From contig CAYRHJ010000015.1 in NCBI GenBank assembly GCA_964424105.1, forward strand, positions 8,937 to 72,936: a stretch of DNA of 64,000 nucleotides. Reading direction: 5' to 3'. The notes below the pieces were generated by a model. The model saw only the letters and a list, made by a program, of their open reading frames with translations. It did no database searches and had not been told where the DNA came from. Both the position numbers and the translations under genes were made by a program. The DNA is from CAYRHJ01 sp964424105. GTDB lineage: Bacteria; Planctomycetota; Phycisphaerae; UBA1845. Positions 53,720 to 61,747 of this stretch are shown piece after piece. Positions within the stretch are counted from its first letter, which is position 1. Each line of letters begins with the position of its first letter.

Positions 53720-54421
53720 ATGAACCGATTCGGTTGGAGTTTACCGCAGGTGGCTGGTATCGCCGTCATCGGGACGATCGTGTTGGGCGGTGGGGTGTGG
53801 GCGCTCGTCGGAGGTTCCGCGGATGACGGTGGACCGGACCTGCCCCAAGAATTGACCAAAGAGTTCATCGCCGCGCAGGCCAAGGAAAACCCCGGCAAGT
53901 TGGCCACGACCTTGATGGACACCATGGACCGCGAAGATTTGACCCCGGAACAGCGACGTGCCGCGCGCCAGAACATGCGCGAGGTGTGGCAGAAGGAGAT
54001 GGACAAGAACGTCAACGAGTATTTTGATGCGGAGAACGAGGAACAGAAAAACGCCATCCTAGATCGACAGTTGGACGAATTCATGGTCCGAATGCAAGAC
54101 ATGCGCAAAGCCTTCGAAGAACGTCGTGCCCAGCGCGAACAGAACGGTGAGCGCAACGAAGCCGACGAAGAAGCCCGCCGGCGCGAGTCCGGTCGGCGAT
54201 GGATGGGCCAGACCGCCGAGGAGCGAAAAGAGCGTTCCGAATCCCGCAACCCGGACGATTCCGCCCGGCGGATGGCCTACATGTCTGCCATGATGAAACG
54301 GGGGCAGCAGCGAGGTATCGAGATGCCTAGATTCGGACCCGGTGGGGGGGGAGGCCCCGGCGGTGGACGAGGTGGGTTTGGCGGCGGACGTGGTCCGGGC
54401 CGGGGTACCGGCGGCCATTAG
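53720..54421 (+). CDS. Membrane-anchored protein with Gly/Arg-rich tail, function unknown
   Basis: 233 residues from ATG at 53720 (AAAGGA upstream; frame extends back to 53525). One membrane anchor (VAGIAVIGTIVLGGGVWALVGG), then a highly charged helical domain (REDLTPEQRRAARQNMREVWQKEMDK, ...EFMVRMQDMRKAFEERRAQREQ) and a Gly/Pro/Arg-rich tail (GPGGGRGGFGGG). No family recognised; the tail could bind nucleic acid or polysaccharide, but that is speculation. Confidence 0.65.
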   Translation: MNRFGWSLPQVAGIAVIGTIVLGGGVWALVGGSADDGGPDLPQELTKEFIAAQAKENPGKLATTLMDTMDREDLTPEQRRAARQNMREVWQKEMDKNVNEYFDAENEEQKNAILDRQLDEFMVRMQDMRKAFEERRAQREQNGERNEADEEARRRESGRRWMGQTAEERKERSESRNPDDSARRMAYMSAMMKRGQQRGIEMPRFGPGGGGGPGGGRGGFGGGRGPGRGTGGH

Positions 54422-54828
54422 CGGCGAATCACAACCATGCGTTGCGGGCTGGCCTCCCGCTTCCGCCGGCGTGACGATGCAAGCCGTCATTTCGGCGCAG
54501 GCCGTCATTCCGGCGCAAGCCGGAATCCAGTCTTCTGCCCGGTGGCCCACCTCCTTTGGAGGTGGGGACTCGATGATTAAAACGCCACGACTTCGTACGT
54601 CAGGTTTCACCCGCCTCTTAACAGAGCCGCGACCGTCAGGGAGCGGTCTTCACTTCCAACAATGTCCGACCCGCGCACGCCGCAATCCAGAACACCATTC
54701 CGTCATTCCGACGTGTTCCGTCATTCCGGCGCAGGCCGGAATCCAGTCTTTCGCCGCGTGACCTGGACTCCCGCTTCCGCCGGAGTGACGATGATCGTTC
54801 CGAAGTGGCGGGGCATTTTCCGGACGGT
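54422..54828. repeat. Repeat-rich spacer
   Basis: No gene. Contains two clusters of the gtcattccgg repeat (54465-54535 and 54699-54793), the palindrome cccacctcctttggaggtggg at 54546-54566, and a 43-bp ttcacccgcctcttaacag-type element at 54606-54648 that recurs at 63836-63878. Confidence 0.8.
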
Positions 54829-57800
54829 TTACACCGCTTGAAAGCTTGCCATTTTCGCACGAATGTCGCTCATGAGCGCGTCAAATGAATCCGCGAACGC
54901 CTTGACGCCGGCTCGCAGTAGTTCGTCCGTCACCTCGTCCATCCGAATCCCTGCCGACTCGATTTGCGACAGAACCTGCGTGTACGGATCCAACTCCGAT
55001 TCTATGTTGGCCGTGATTGAACCATGATCCAGAATCGCCGAAATGGTGACGGGAGGGGCCGTGTTGACCGTTTCGGGACCGATCAGCGGGTCCACGTAGA
55101 TCGTGTCGGAGTAGGCTGGGTTTTTCGTGCTGGTGCTGGCCCACAACGGTCGCTGCACGGACGCGCCCTTGGCGCGCATCACCGCAAACCGCTGCCCGTG
55201 AAACACCGACTTGTATTGCTGATAGGCCTGCTTGGCGTTGGCCACGGCAGCGCGACCGAGCAGCGACTTCAGTTCCTTTTGACCGCTATCGATCCGCGCT
55301 TGCAGCCTTCCATCGACCAGCGTATCCACGCGACTGACAAAAAACGAAGCCACCGACGCCACCCGCACCAGCTCCGCCGCCAAGCCGCCATCCGCCAGCC
55401 TCTCCAATCCGCGAACGTAGGCTTCCATCACTTGCCCATACATATTCAACGAAAAAATCAGCGTCACGTTGACGTTGATTCCTTGGCCGATCAACGTCTC
55501 GATCGCGGGTATTCCTTCCGCCGTCGCCGGGACCTTGATGAAAACGTTGGGGCGATCCAGCCGATTCCACAAGTGCCGCGCCTCCGCGACCGTCGCCCCC
55601 GTATCATGCGCCAGGTGCGGGTTGACCTCCAAACTCACGTATCCGTCGCGGCCATGGGTCCGATCGTAAACAGCCCGCAACACATCCGCGGCATCGACTA
55701 TGTCCCGCACCACCAACGCCTCGTATACGGCAGCGTCATTAGATCCATTTGCCATCTGCGACTGAATGGCCTGGTCATAATCCGTTGAAGAAGCGACAGC
55801 CTGCTGAAAAATCGTCGGGTTGGACGTGACACCAACGATCCCCATGTCGACCAGCCGTTTCAATTCCCCTGAATCGATCATTGATCGACTGATCGTGTCA
55901 CACCAAACCGATTGACCAACGGCGGAAATCTCGTGAATGCGAGTTCTGCCCGTGGGGGCCCCATCTTCCGACCGCTTTCCATTGGCACCCGCGATTTTCT
56001 GCGCGTTCCTTCTAGCCGCCGACGTCGCGGACGAACGAACCTTTCGAATCAATCTGCGCGCCGCATCGGCCACCCGTTCCGCCGAAAACCCATATTCACG
56101 CATCAAATCGTCCGCAGGCCCCGATTTTCCGAACACATCGATCCCGATCGATTCACCCGCATCACCCACCCAACGAGACCAGCCCAGCGCTGCGCCAGCC
56201 TCGATGGAAACCCGTGCGGTCACCGTCGGCAACAAGATGGATTCGCGGTAGCTCTCCGCTTCCCGTTCGAACCGCTCCCAACAGGGCATGCTCACCACGC
56301 GAGCGCCGACGCCCTCCTTGGCCAACATCTCCGCCGCACCCACGCACCATTGCACTTCCGAACCGGATCCGATCAGAATGACATCAGGCACGCCTTCGCA
56401 ATCCAACAACACGTACGCACCGCGCGTCAATCCATCCGCCGATCCCATCCGTTTTCGATCAAACACCGGCACGTCCTGACGCGTCAAGGCCAACAAAACC
56501 GGACGGTCTGTTGTAGCCATCGCGTATTTCCACGCAGCCGCCGTCTCGTTCGCGTCACAAGGTCGGACCACGTCAAGATTCGGCATGGCCCGTAGCGAAG
56601 CCAGATGCTCGATGGGTTGATGCGTCGGGCCGTCCTCGCCCAACCCGATGCTGTCATGCGTGAAAACGAATAGGCACGGCAGATGCGACAACGCCGCCAG
56701 TCGGATCGCCGGCCTACAGTAGTCCGAAAACGTCAGAAAGCTCGATCCGAAAGGTCGCAGCCCAGTCAGCGCCAGTCCATTCATAACCGCAGCCATGGCG
56801 TGTTCACGAACGCCGAACGCCAGATTCCGCCCTTGCCGATTATCCCTGCTGAATAGGCCACCATCCGGCACCACCGTTTTGGTGGAAGATGCCAGATCCG
56901 CTCCGCCACCCAGCAACCAAGGCACCCGCCTCGACAGCGCCGCCAAAATTTTTCCGCCGGCAGAACGAGTCGCCATACCCTTTTCGTCCGCGGCGAAGTT
57001 TGGCACGTCAGCATCCCAATCAACCGGGAGTTGACCGGATTGAATGCATCGAAGCTCCTCCGCTAGTTCAGGATTAGACGTCGCAAACGCGGCCAAACGG
57101 CCATCCCAATCATGCGAAAGCGCTTGACCGCGCTCCCTGGCCCCGTCCGTCATGTGCCGACGCACGTCGTTCGGCACCATGAAGTTTTGGTCCGCGTCCC
57201 AACCATAGAACTGCTTAGTCAATCGAACTTCGTTTTCTCCCAGCGCCGCCCCGTGCGCTTCCGGCGTTCCTGCCCGGTTCGGGCTTCCGTAGCCGATTTG
57301 ACTCTTGACGATGATCAGTGTGGGGCGCGCAACTTCCGCCTTGGCACGTTCCAAGGCCACGTGAATTTCGTCCAGGTTGTTCGCGTCGTCGACGTGAAGT
57401 ACCAGCCATCCGTACGCCTGAAATCGAGCGCCTACGTTTTCCGAAAAGGCGATATCCGTGTGGCCATCGATCGTGATGGCGTTGTCATCGTAAATCCAAA
57501 TCAGATTCGATAGTCCAAGATGGCCAGCCAACGAAGCCGCCTCCGACCCGACCCCTTCCATGATATCGCCGTCGCTGCACAACGCGTACACGGTGTAGTC
57601 AACGAGTTCGAAGCCCGGCTTGTTGTATCGCGCTGCCAACCATTCACGCGCGATGGCCATTCCCACGCTGTTACCCAACCCCTGCCCCAGCGGACCAGTC
57701 GTCGCCTCAACCCCGGCGATAAGCGTCGATTCCGGGTGCCCGGCACATCGCGACCCTGATTGACGAAACGTCTTCAGCTCATCCAGTGACAATTCATATC

Positions 57801-58044
57801 CTGTAAGATGCAGAAGGCTATAAAGCAAAGCCGACGCATGGCCCATGGAAAGGACGAATCGATCTCGATTGGGCAAATCAGGCCTACTGGGATCATGCTT
57901 CAAAAACCGGTCCCATAGAACAAACGCTACCGGCGCCATGGCCATCGGGGTTCCGGGGTGGCCGCATTGCGCGGCTTGAACGGCGTCGATGCTAAGCGTT
58001 CGAATCGTATTGATGCAAAGCCGATCGCGCGAGGTGATATTCAT
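54829..58044 (-). CDS. Bifunctional transketolase-transaldolase fusion
   Basis: 1071 residues, one frame without a stop. Residues 1-665 are transketolase: QCGHPGTPMAMAPVAFVLWD, GHASALLYS, thiamine motif SDGDIMEGV...IWIYDDN, GVREHAMAAVMNG and GLGEDGPTHQP. A basic linker (about 665-702) leads into transaldolase (703-1071) with TSNPTIFQ, the Schiff-base lysine in VFIKVPATAEG near residue 837, and NVTLIFS. Both halves retain catalytic residues, so one polypeptide could run the non-oxidative pentose phosphate reactions. tkt and tal are normally separate proteins. Spacer downstream is repeat-rich. Confidence 0.95.
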   Translation of the reverse strand: MNITSRDRLCINTIRTLSIDAVQAAQCGHPGTPMAMAPVAFVLWDRFLKHDPSRPDLPNRDRFVLSMGHASALLYSLLHLTGYELSLDELKTFRQSGSRCAGHPESTLIAGVEATTGPLGQGLGNSVGMAIAREWLAARYNKPGFELVDYTVYALCSDGDIMEGVGSEAASLAGHLGLSNLIWIYDDNAITIDGHTDIAFSENVGARFQAYGWLVLHVDDANNLDEIHVALERAKAEVARPTLIIVKSQIGYGSPNRAGTPEAHGAALGENEVRLTKQFYGWDADQNFMVPNDVRRHMTDGARERGQALSHDWDGRLAAFATSNPELAEELRCIQSGQLPVDWDADVPNFAADEKGMATRSAGGKILAALSRRVPWLLGGGADLASSTKTVVPDGGLFSRDNRQGRNLAFGVREHAMAAVMNGLALTGLRPFGSSFLTFSDYCRPAIRLAALSHLPCLFVFTHDSIGLGEDGPTHQPIEHLASLRAMPNLDVVRPCDANETAAAWKYAMATTDRPVLLALTRQDVPVFDRKRMGSADGLTRGAYVLLDCEGVPDVILIGSGSEVQWCVGAAEMLAKEGVGARVVSMPCWERFEREAESYRESILLPTVTARVSIEAGAALGWSRWVGDAGESIGIDVFGKSGPADDLMREYGFSAERVADAARRLIRKVRSSATSAARRNAQKIAGANGKRSEDGAPTGRTRIHEISAVGQSVWCDTISRSMIDSGELKRLVDMGIVGVTSNPTIFQQAVASSTDYDQAIQSQMANGSNDAAVYEALVVRDIVDAADVLRAVYDRTHGRDGYVSLEVNPHLAHDTGATVAEARHLWNRLDRPNVFIKVPATAEGIPAIETLIGQGINVNVTLIFSLNMYGQVMEAYVRGLERLADGGLAAELVRVASVASFFVSRVDTLVDGRLQARIDSGQKELKSLLGRAAVANAKQAYQQYKSVFHGQRFAVMRAKGASVQRPLWASTSTKNPAYSDTIYVDPLIGPETVNTAPPVTISAILDHGSITANIESELDPYTQVLSQIESAGIRMDEVTDELLRAGVKAFADSFDALMSDIRAKMASFQAV

Positions 58045-58261
58045 AGTTTCATCCGTGATGGGTCAGATCGTGTTCGACTTGATCCAAAAACACTGAATAG
58101 ACGCCAGAAAGGACGCGAGAATGCCAAGAACGCTTCCAAGTGCGAGCCTGACGTCATGAATCATTTTGTCTTCGATACTCGGATTCTGTTCCGCCCGCTA
58201 CGCTAGCCGCATGCAAAACCGGCTTCAAGTAGCGCCCAACTTGCAGTGCCGGCGATATCGC

Positions 58262-58275
58262 GATTTTGCAAAATC
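58262..58275. promoter_or_regulatory. Perfect 14-bp palindrome, candidate operator
   Basis: gattttgcaaaatc, followed by an A/T-rich tract, lies in the divergent region about 220 bp from the transketolase start. May bind a dimeric regulator. Confidence 0.35.
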
Positions 58276-58526
58276 AAAAAATTTGATAACGCCTAGTGGA
58301 AGGCCGGTAAGCTCCGTGCCTATAATAATTTCACTGAAACGCTCATTTTTTTCTGGCAATTGGTGATTTCGGGTGGTATGGTGCTGAAAAGGCGTTATTT
58401 CAATTGACACATTGGTTTGTGCAGTGGTGATTCAAGAGAATTTTTCGGAAACATTAACTTCGGCAACGCCGATGACTCAATTGAGAGAAACGGACGTAAT
58501 TTCTTTGCGGTATGGACGACAGTTCC

Positions 58527-58535
58527 TGATATAGT
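58527..58535 (+). promoter_or_regulatory. Extended -10 promoter of the 58606 gene
   Basis: TG, one base, TATAGT. A weak TTGCGG lies 19 bp upstream. About 70 bp before the ATG. Confidence 0.4.
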
Positions 58536-58605
58536 GGCCCCATGAGGTCGCGGGTGAGCACACAATTCGGAAAACAAGGTGCCAACCCCACCGGGAGGAT
58601 CACGC

Positions 58606-59601
58606 ATGCCATTTCTTGAAACGAGACTAGCCGAGCACGGTGGTCCATCGATCACCAAACGATTCGACGAGTTGGCCGACAAGCTCAACAGTTATCTGGA
58701 GCGTTTTCGTGCCTTCGGCATTCGATCAAACCGTGCGGTGGCGCAGTATCTTTGCGTGGATAGTGCGGAGCTGTCGCGACTGAAAAACGCGCGTGTGGGG
58801 GATATCAATCTTCAGCGCGGTTATGAAATTCTGCAAAAGTGCGAAGAGCTGAATCGCAGGTTGGCGACGTTTGGCGGGCCTCTGAAGGTTCGTGACGTAC
58901 ACAGCGTCGGCTTCAGCATCACGGCCTTGCCGGCCATTGACGTTCGCGAACAGACGCATGCCGCGATCCTGCAACAGCAGACCGATACCGTTTTACTGAC
59001 GGTGGACGACGAGAACCAGCGTCGGGATTTGGACATGCTCATCGGTGACGTTTTGCGGAGTGCGGTGAACCGTCGCCGGAATCCCTATGGCCCCATGAGC
59101 GTCATGTACGTGCTGAAGAGCATTCACGCGTCGCCGGCGGCCACGTTGGAACAACTTCGCAGCGGCATCAGGATCACGCAGATGGGCCGTGCCGCTTGTG
59201 CCGTCGGTGCGTTTCATGAAAAATTCGGCGAGGAAGTTCGCTTGCGTACGTTGGCGGCCATTTTGAACAACGGGGCTGCCATCGCATTGCGACATTCACG
59301 AGTGGCCCCGCAATCGTCACGACGGATGCTGCGCCTCTCGCGATCGCTCCATCGTCAGGCGTTGGCCGCGTTTTACTTCCCATCCATCGTTCGCGGCGCG
59401 CTGACCAGTGCCAATGACCTGGGAGATGAATCTTGGGCGTCCGAGTTGATTCAGCTCTTGCTGGAGCGCGAGGGCTTTGCTCCGGAACGTTGGCCACGGG
59501 GTATACGGGCGGACATTGCCGACCCGTCGGAATGGCAATTCTTGAAGGCACGCAAGTGCTGGAAGCTGTTTGAAGGCGTTCTTCATCGCGTGGGGCATTA
59601 A
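58606..59601 (+). CDS. Soluble protein of unknown function with N-terminal HTH-like segment
   Basis: 331 residues; GGGAGGAT precedes ATG at 58606. An N-terminal helical segment (RSNRAVAQYLCVDSAELSRLKNARVGDINLQRGYEILQKC) could be a helix-turn-helix. The rest is helical and Leu/Arg-rich (IRITQMGRAACAVGAFHEKFGEEVRLRTLAAIL, SRSLHRQALAAFYF), with no recognised family. It precedes an exported-protein gene by 39 bp, so the two probably form an operon, perhaps a regulator with its target. Confidence 0.55.
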   Translation: MPFLETRLAEHGGPSITKRFDELADKLNSYLERFRAFGIRSNRAVAQYLCVDSAELSRLKNARVGDINLQRGYEILQKCEELNRRLATFGGPLKVRDVHSVGFSITALPAIDVREQTHAAILQQQTDTVLLTVDDENQRRDLDMLIGDVLRSAVNRRRNPYGPMSVMYVLKSIHASPAATLEQLRSGIRITQMGRAACAVGAFHEKFGEEVRLRTLAAILNNGAAIALRHSRVAPQSSRRMLRLSRSLHRQALAAFYFPSIVRGALTSANDLGDESWASELIQLLLEREGFAPERWPRGIRADIADPSEWQFLKARKCWKLFEGVLHRVGH

Positions 59602-59640
59602 CCCGCAACGTGCGGTTGTCAGATCGATAGGAGTAAGGTC

Positions 59641-60408
59641 ATGATGCAATCACATCTCAGAATCATGCATCTCACTTGTTGTCTTGTTTGGGCAAGCGCC
59701 GTCGTGGCGCCCGCGTTCGCGGGCGAGGGACGTGCCATCATGTCGGGACTTACGATTCTGACACCGGACGATCCCAATTCAACGGCGACGGTTGTGGGCG
59801 CGAATGGTCAAGAAGTCGTCGTTCGCGTTGTCACCTTGGCGCAGGAATCTCCCTTTGCGCTCTTGGTTGAGAATCAGCCCGATCCTTCGCTCCCCAGCCG
59901 AGTGGCCCAGGCCCTTGCGACTCCGTGGGGCGAACGGATTGACGTCAACATCGTGGAGATTGATCTCCGAGTGGCGGAAGAAAGGCAGTCGCTTCGCGCA
60001 ACTCGCAGCCAATCGGAATGGATCGTGAATCAGGATTTGCCGTTCACCCTGCAAACCGAGGTCGAAGCCGCCCTTCGAGGTGAAACAGCCCGGCTGCCTC
60101 GAGGCAGTGTCGCGCGCGATTCAGTGGATGCGGTTTGTTTCCAATCGGGTGAACCGGTCGTTGAATTGTTTGTGTGGTTCAACTCATCTGCGATGCGCAC
60201 GATGGCGCCTCAATATGGCCTCCAATTCGTTGAAGTCGTAAATGCACCGCCGCCGCAGGGTCCTTCGGATCCACCAGGTGGTACGGGTGGTACCGGTGGT
60301 ACCGGTCCTGGAACAGGGGGCGGTGGCACCGGAACGACCATGGGTGACACTCCACCCACGGGCGATGGGGCAGACCCCATCGGAAGCCCAGATCGCAAAC
60401 CCAAGTAG
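59641..60408 (+). CDS. Exported protein with Gly/Thr/Pro-rich tail, function unknown
   Basis: 255 residues with a signal peptide (TCCLVWASAVVAPAFAG). The middle is beta-rich (NSTATVVGANGQEVVVRVVTLAQ) and without motifs. The tail is a GTGGTGPGTGGGG-type low-complexity run that ends basic. Two cysteines occur near the N-terminus but no lipobox. Second gene of the pair beginning at 58606. Confidence 0.6.
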   Translation: MMQSHLRIMHLTCCLVWASAVVAPAFAGEGRAIMSGLTILTPDDPNSTATVVGANGQEVVVRVVTLAQESPFALLVENQPDPSLPSRVAQALATPWGERIDVNIVEIDLRVAEERQSLRATRSQSEWIVNQDLPFTLQTEVEAALRGETARLPRGSVARDSVDAVCFQSGEPVVELFVWFNSSAMRTMAPQYGLQFVEVVNAPPPQGPSDPPGGTGGTGGTGPGTGGGGTGTTMGDTPPTGDGADPIGSPDRKPK

Positions 60409-60753
60409 AATCGATCGGGTTCGCGTCATTTCGTCCGCGTGATGGCTGGGTTTCGCCAAGCGCGATTGATTCTCGTCTCGGCCGGGTGACCCACCTCCTT
60501 TTGGAGGTGGGGGAGCCGATGATAGACGATGGCCGTCGCGTTCCCGTCACCTGCGAATCGAACGTCGTAGAATCGACCACGCCAGGTCCAATGGGCCTCG
60601 ATCACCGGTCCAACTTGCAATTTAAGAGCGCCTTACACAAAGGCTGACGTGACTTTGGAATGGGCCGGAATACCGCTCCCTCACCGCTCGCGGCTCTGAA
60701 ATTGTCAGGCGTTCCAACTTGCTACGAACTGCTCGTTGCGGATGCTGGCAGGC
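60409..60753. repeat. Spacer with dispersed palindromic repeats
   Basis: Contains the cccacctccttttggaggtggg palindrome (60490-60511) with its gagccgatgat tail and a copy of the gctccctcaccgctcgcggctctga repeat near 60674-60698. A 64-residue minus-strand frame (60426-60620) reads through the repeat; I do not trust it. Confidence 0.65.
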
Positions 60754-61635
60754 TTACGATTCTTTTTCAAGCAGATTTCCCAACTTGCGCAGGGCGCCGT
60801 CTTGAATCTGGCGAACGCGTTCGCGGGTCAGGCCGATTTTCTCGCCGATGTCTTTGAGCGTCATCGACTCGCCGTCGCCCAGCCCGAATCGCATGCGTAA
60901 TACGCTAGCTTCACGCTCATCGATTTCGTCGAGCAGTCGTTGCAGCGTATCCGCCTCAGCCTCACCGAAGATGGCTTGGTCGGGGGATGGGGTCTTGTCG
61001 TCGGTCAAAACTTCGGACAGTGAAAACTCTGCCTCGTCGGACGAGGCCTGCTTGGATGACGAAAACGCGGTAACGGCGCGGCGGATCATATGAACCTTGC
61101 GCTCGGGCAGTTCCATGAATTCAGCCAACTCCTGTATGGTGGGGTGCCGACCTTCGGTTTCATTGAACTGAGCACGGGCCTGCTTCCATCGGGCGATCAT
61201 CTCCACCATGTAGGCTGGAATGTGCACGGGCTGCCGGCTGTTGATCAGGCTGCGCTTGATCGCCTGTTTGATCCACCAGGCTGCGTAGGTGCTGAAACGG
61301 GTATTCTGCGACGGGTCAAATCCCTCAACGGCCCGAATCAAACCGAGATTGCCTTCCTCGATAAGGTCCAACAGGGGCATACCGCGTCGGGAATACTTCT
61401 TGGCGATGTTGACGACCAGGCGCAGGTTGGATTTAACGAGGCGTTCACGGGCGGCGACGGCGGCGTGTTCTAACTCTTCTCGTTGCGTCATCCCGCCACG
61501 GGTCGTGGGGACCGTGTGCGACAACTCCTTGGCGCGCTGAATGGAGGCTGCAAGCTCTTTTTCCTCCTCGAGCGTCAGCAGTGGTCCGGTCGAAATCTGC
61601 TTGAGATAAGTTTGAAGCCCCGCGTCGCGTGCGAT
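60754..61635 (-). CDS. Primary-type sigma-70 factor; likely non-canonical ATC start
   Basis: Coding evidence: region 1.2 (DAGLQTYLKQI...LLTLEEEKELAASIQ), region 2 (LVKSNLRLVVNIAKKYSRRGMPLLDLIEEGNLGLIRAVEGFD, FSTYAAWWIKQAI), region 3 and region 4 (LRMRFGLGDGESMTLKDIGEKIGLTRERVRQIQDGALRKL). About 293 residues. The first TTG (61524) would cut off region 1.2, but the in-frame codons back to the TGA at 61657-61659 contain no ATG, GTG or TTG. ATC at 61635 lies 7 bases after GGGAG; the ATG at 61640 is out of frame. No region 1.1, as in group 2/short primary sigma factors. Confidence 0.88.
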   Translation of the reverse strand: MARDAGLQTYLKQISTGPLLTLEEEKELAASIQRAKELSHTVPTTRGGMTQREELEHAAVAARERLVKSNLRLVVNIAKKYSRRGMPLLDLIEEGNLGLIRAVEGFDPSQNTRFSTYAAWWIKQAIKRSLINSRQPVHIPAYMVEMIARWKQARAQFNETEGRHPTIQELAEFMELPERKVHMIRRAVTAFSSSKQASSDEAEFSLSEVLTDDKTPSPDQAIFGEAEADTLQRLLDEIDEREASVLRMRFGLGDGESMTLKDIGEKIGLTRERVRQIQDGALRKLGNLLEKES

Positions 61636-61747
61636 GACATTACTCCCACGTTGGCGTCACGTTTTTTGTTGACCGGACTTAGTTTCTCGGGGCGCTGGCA
61701 TTGATCCGACGCGCCACACCGGCGATCGACCGGCGGCGTCGGAAAGA

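Larger units (their letters stand above)
58045..58605. other. Divergent regulatory region between tkt-tal and the 58606 gene
   Basis: No gene. It is AT-rich compared with surroundings. It contains a perfect 14-bp palindrome gattttgcaaaatc at 58262-58275, and an extended -10 TGaTATAGT at 58527-58535 ahead of the plus-strand gene. TTGACA at 58404-58409 has no good partner -10. Confidence 0.5.

Noticed and set aside
60426..60620. 64-residue minus-strand frame
   Set aside because: Its end is translation of the dispersed palindrome and no motif supports it, though the first 30 residues look somewhat protein-like.
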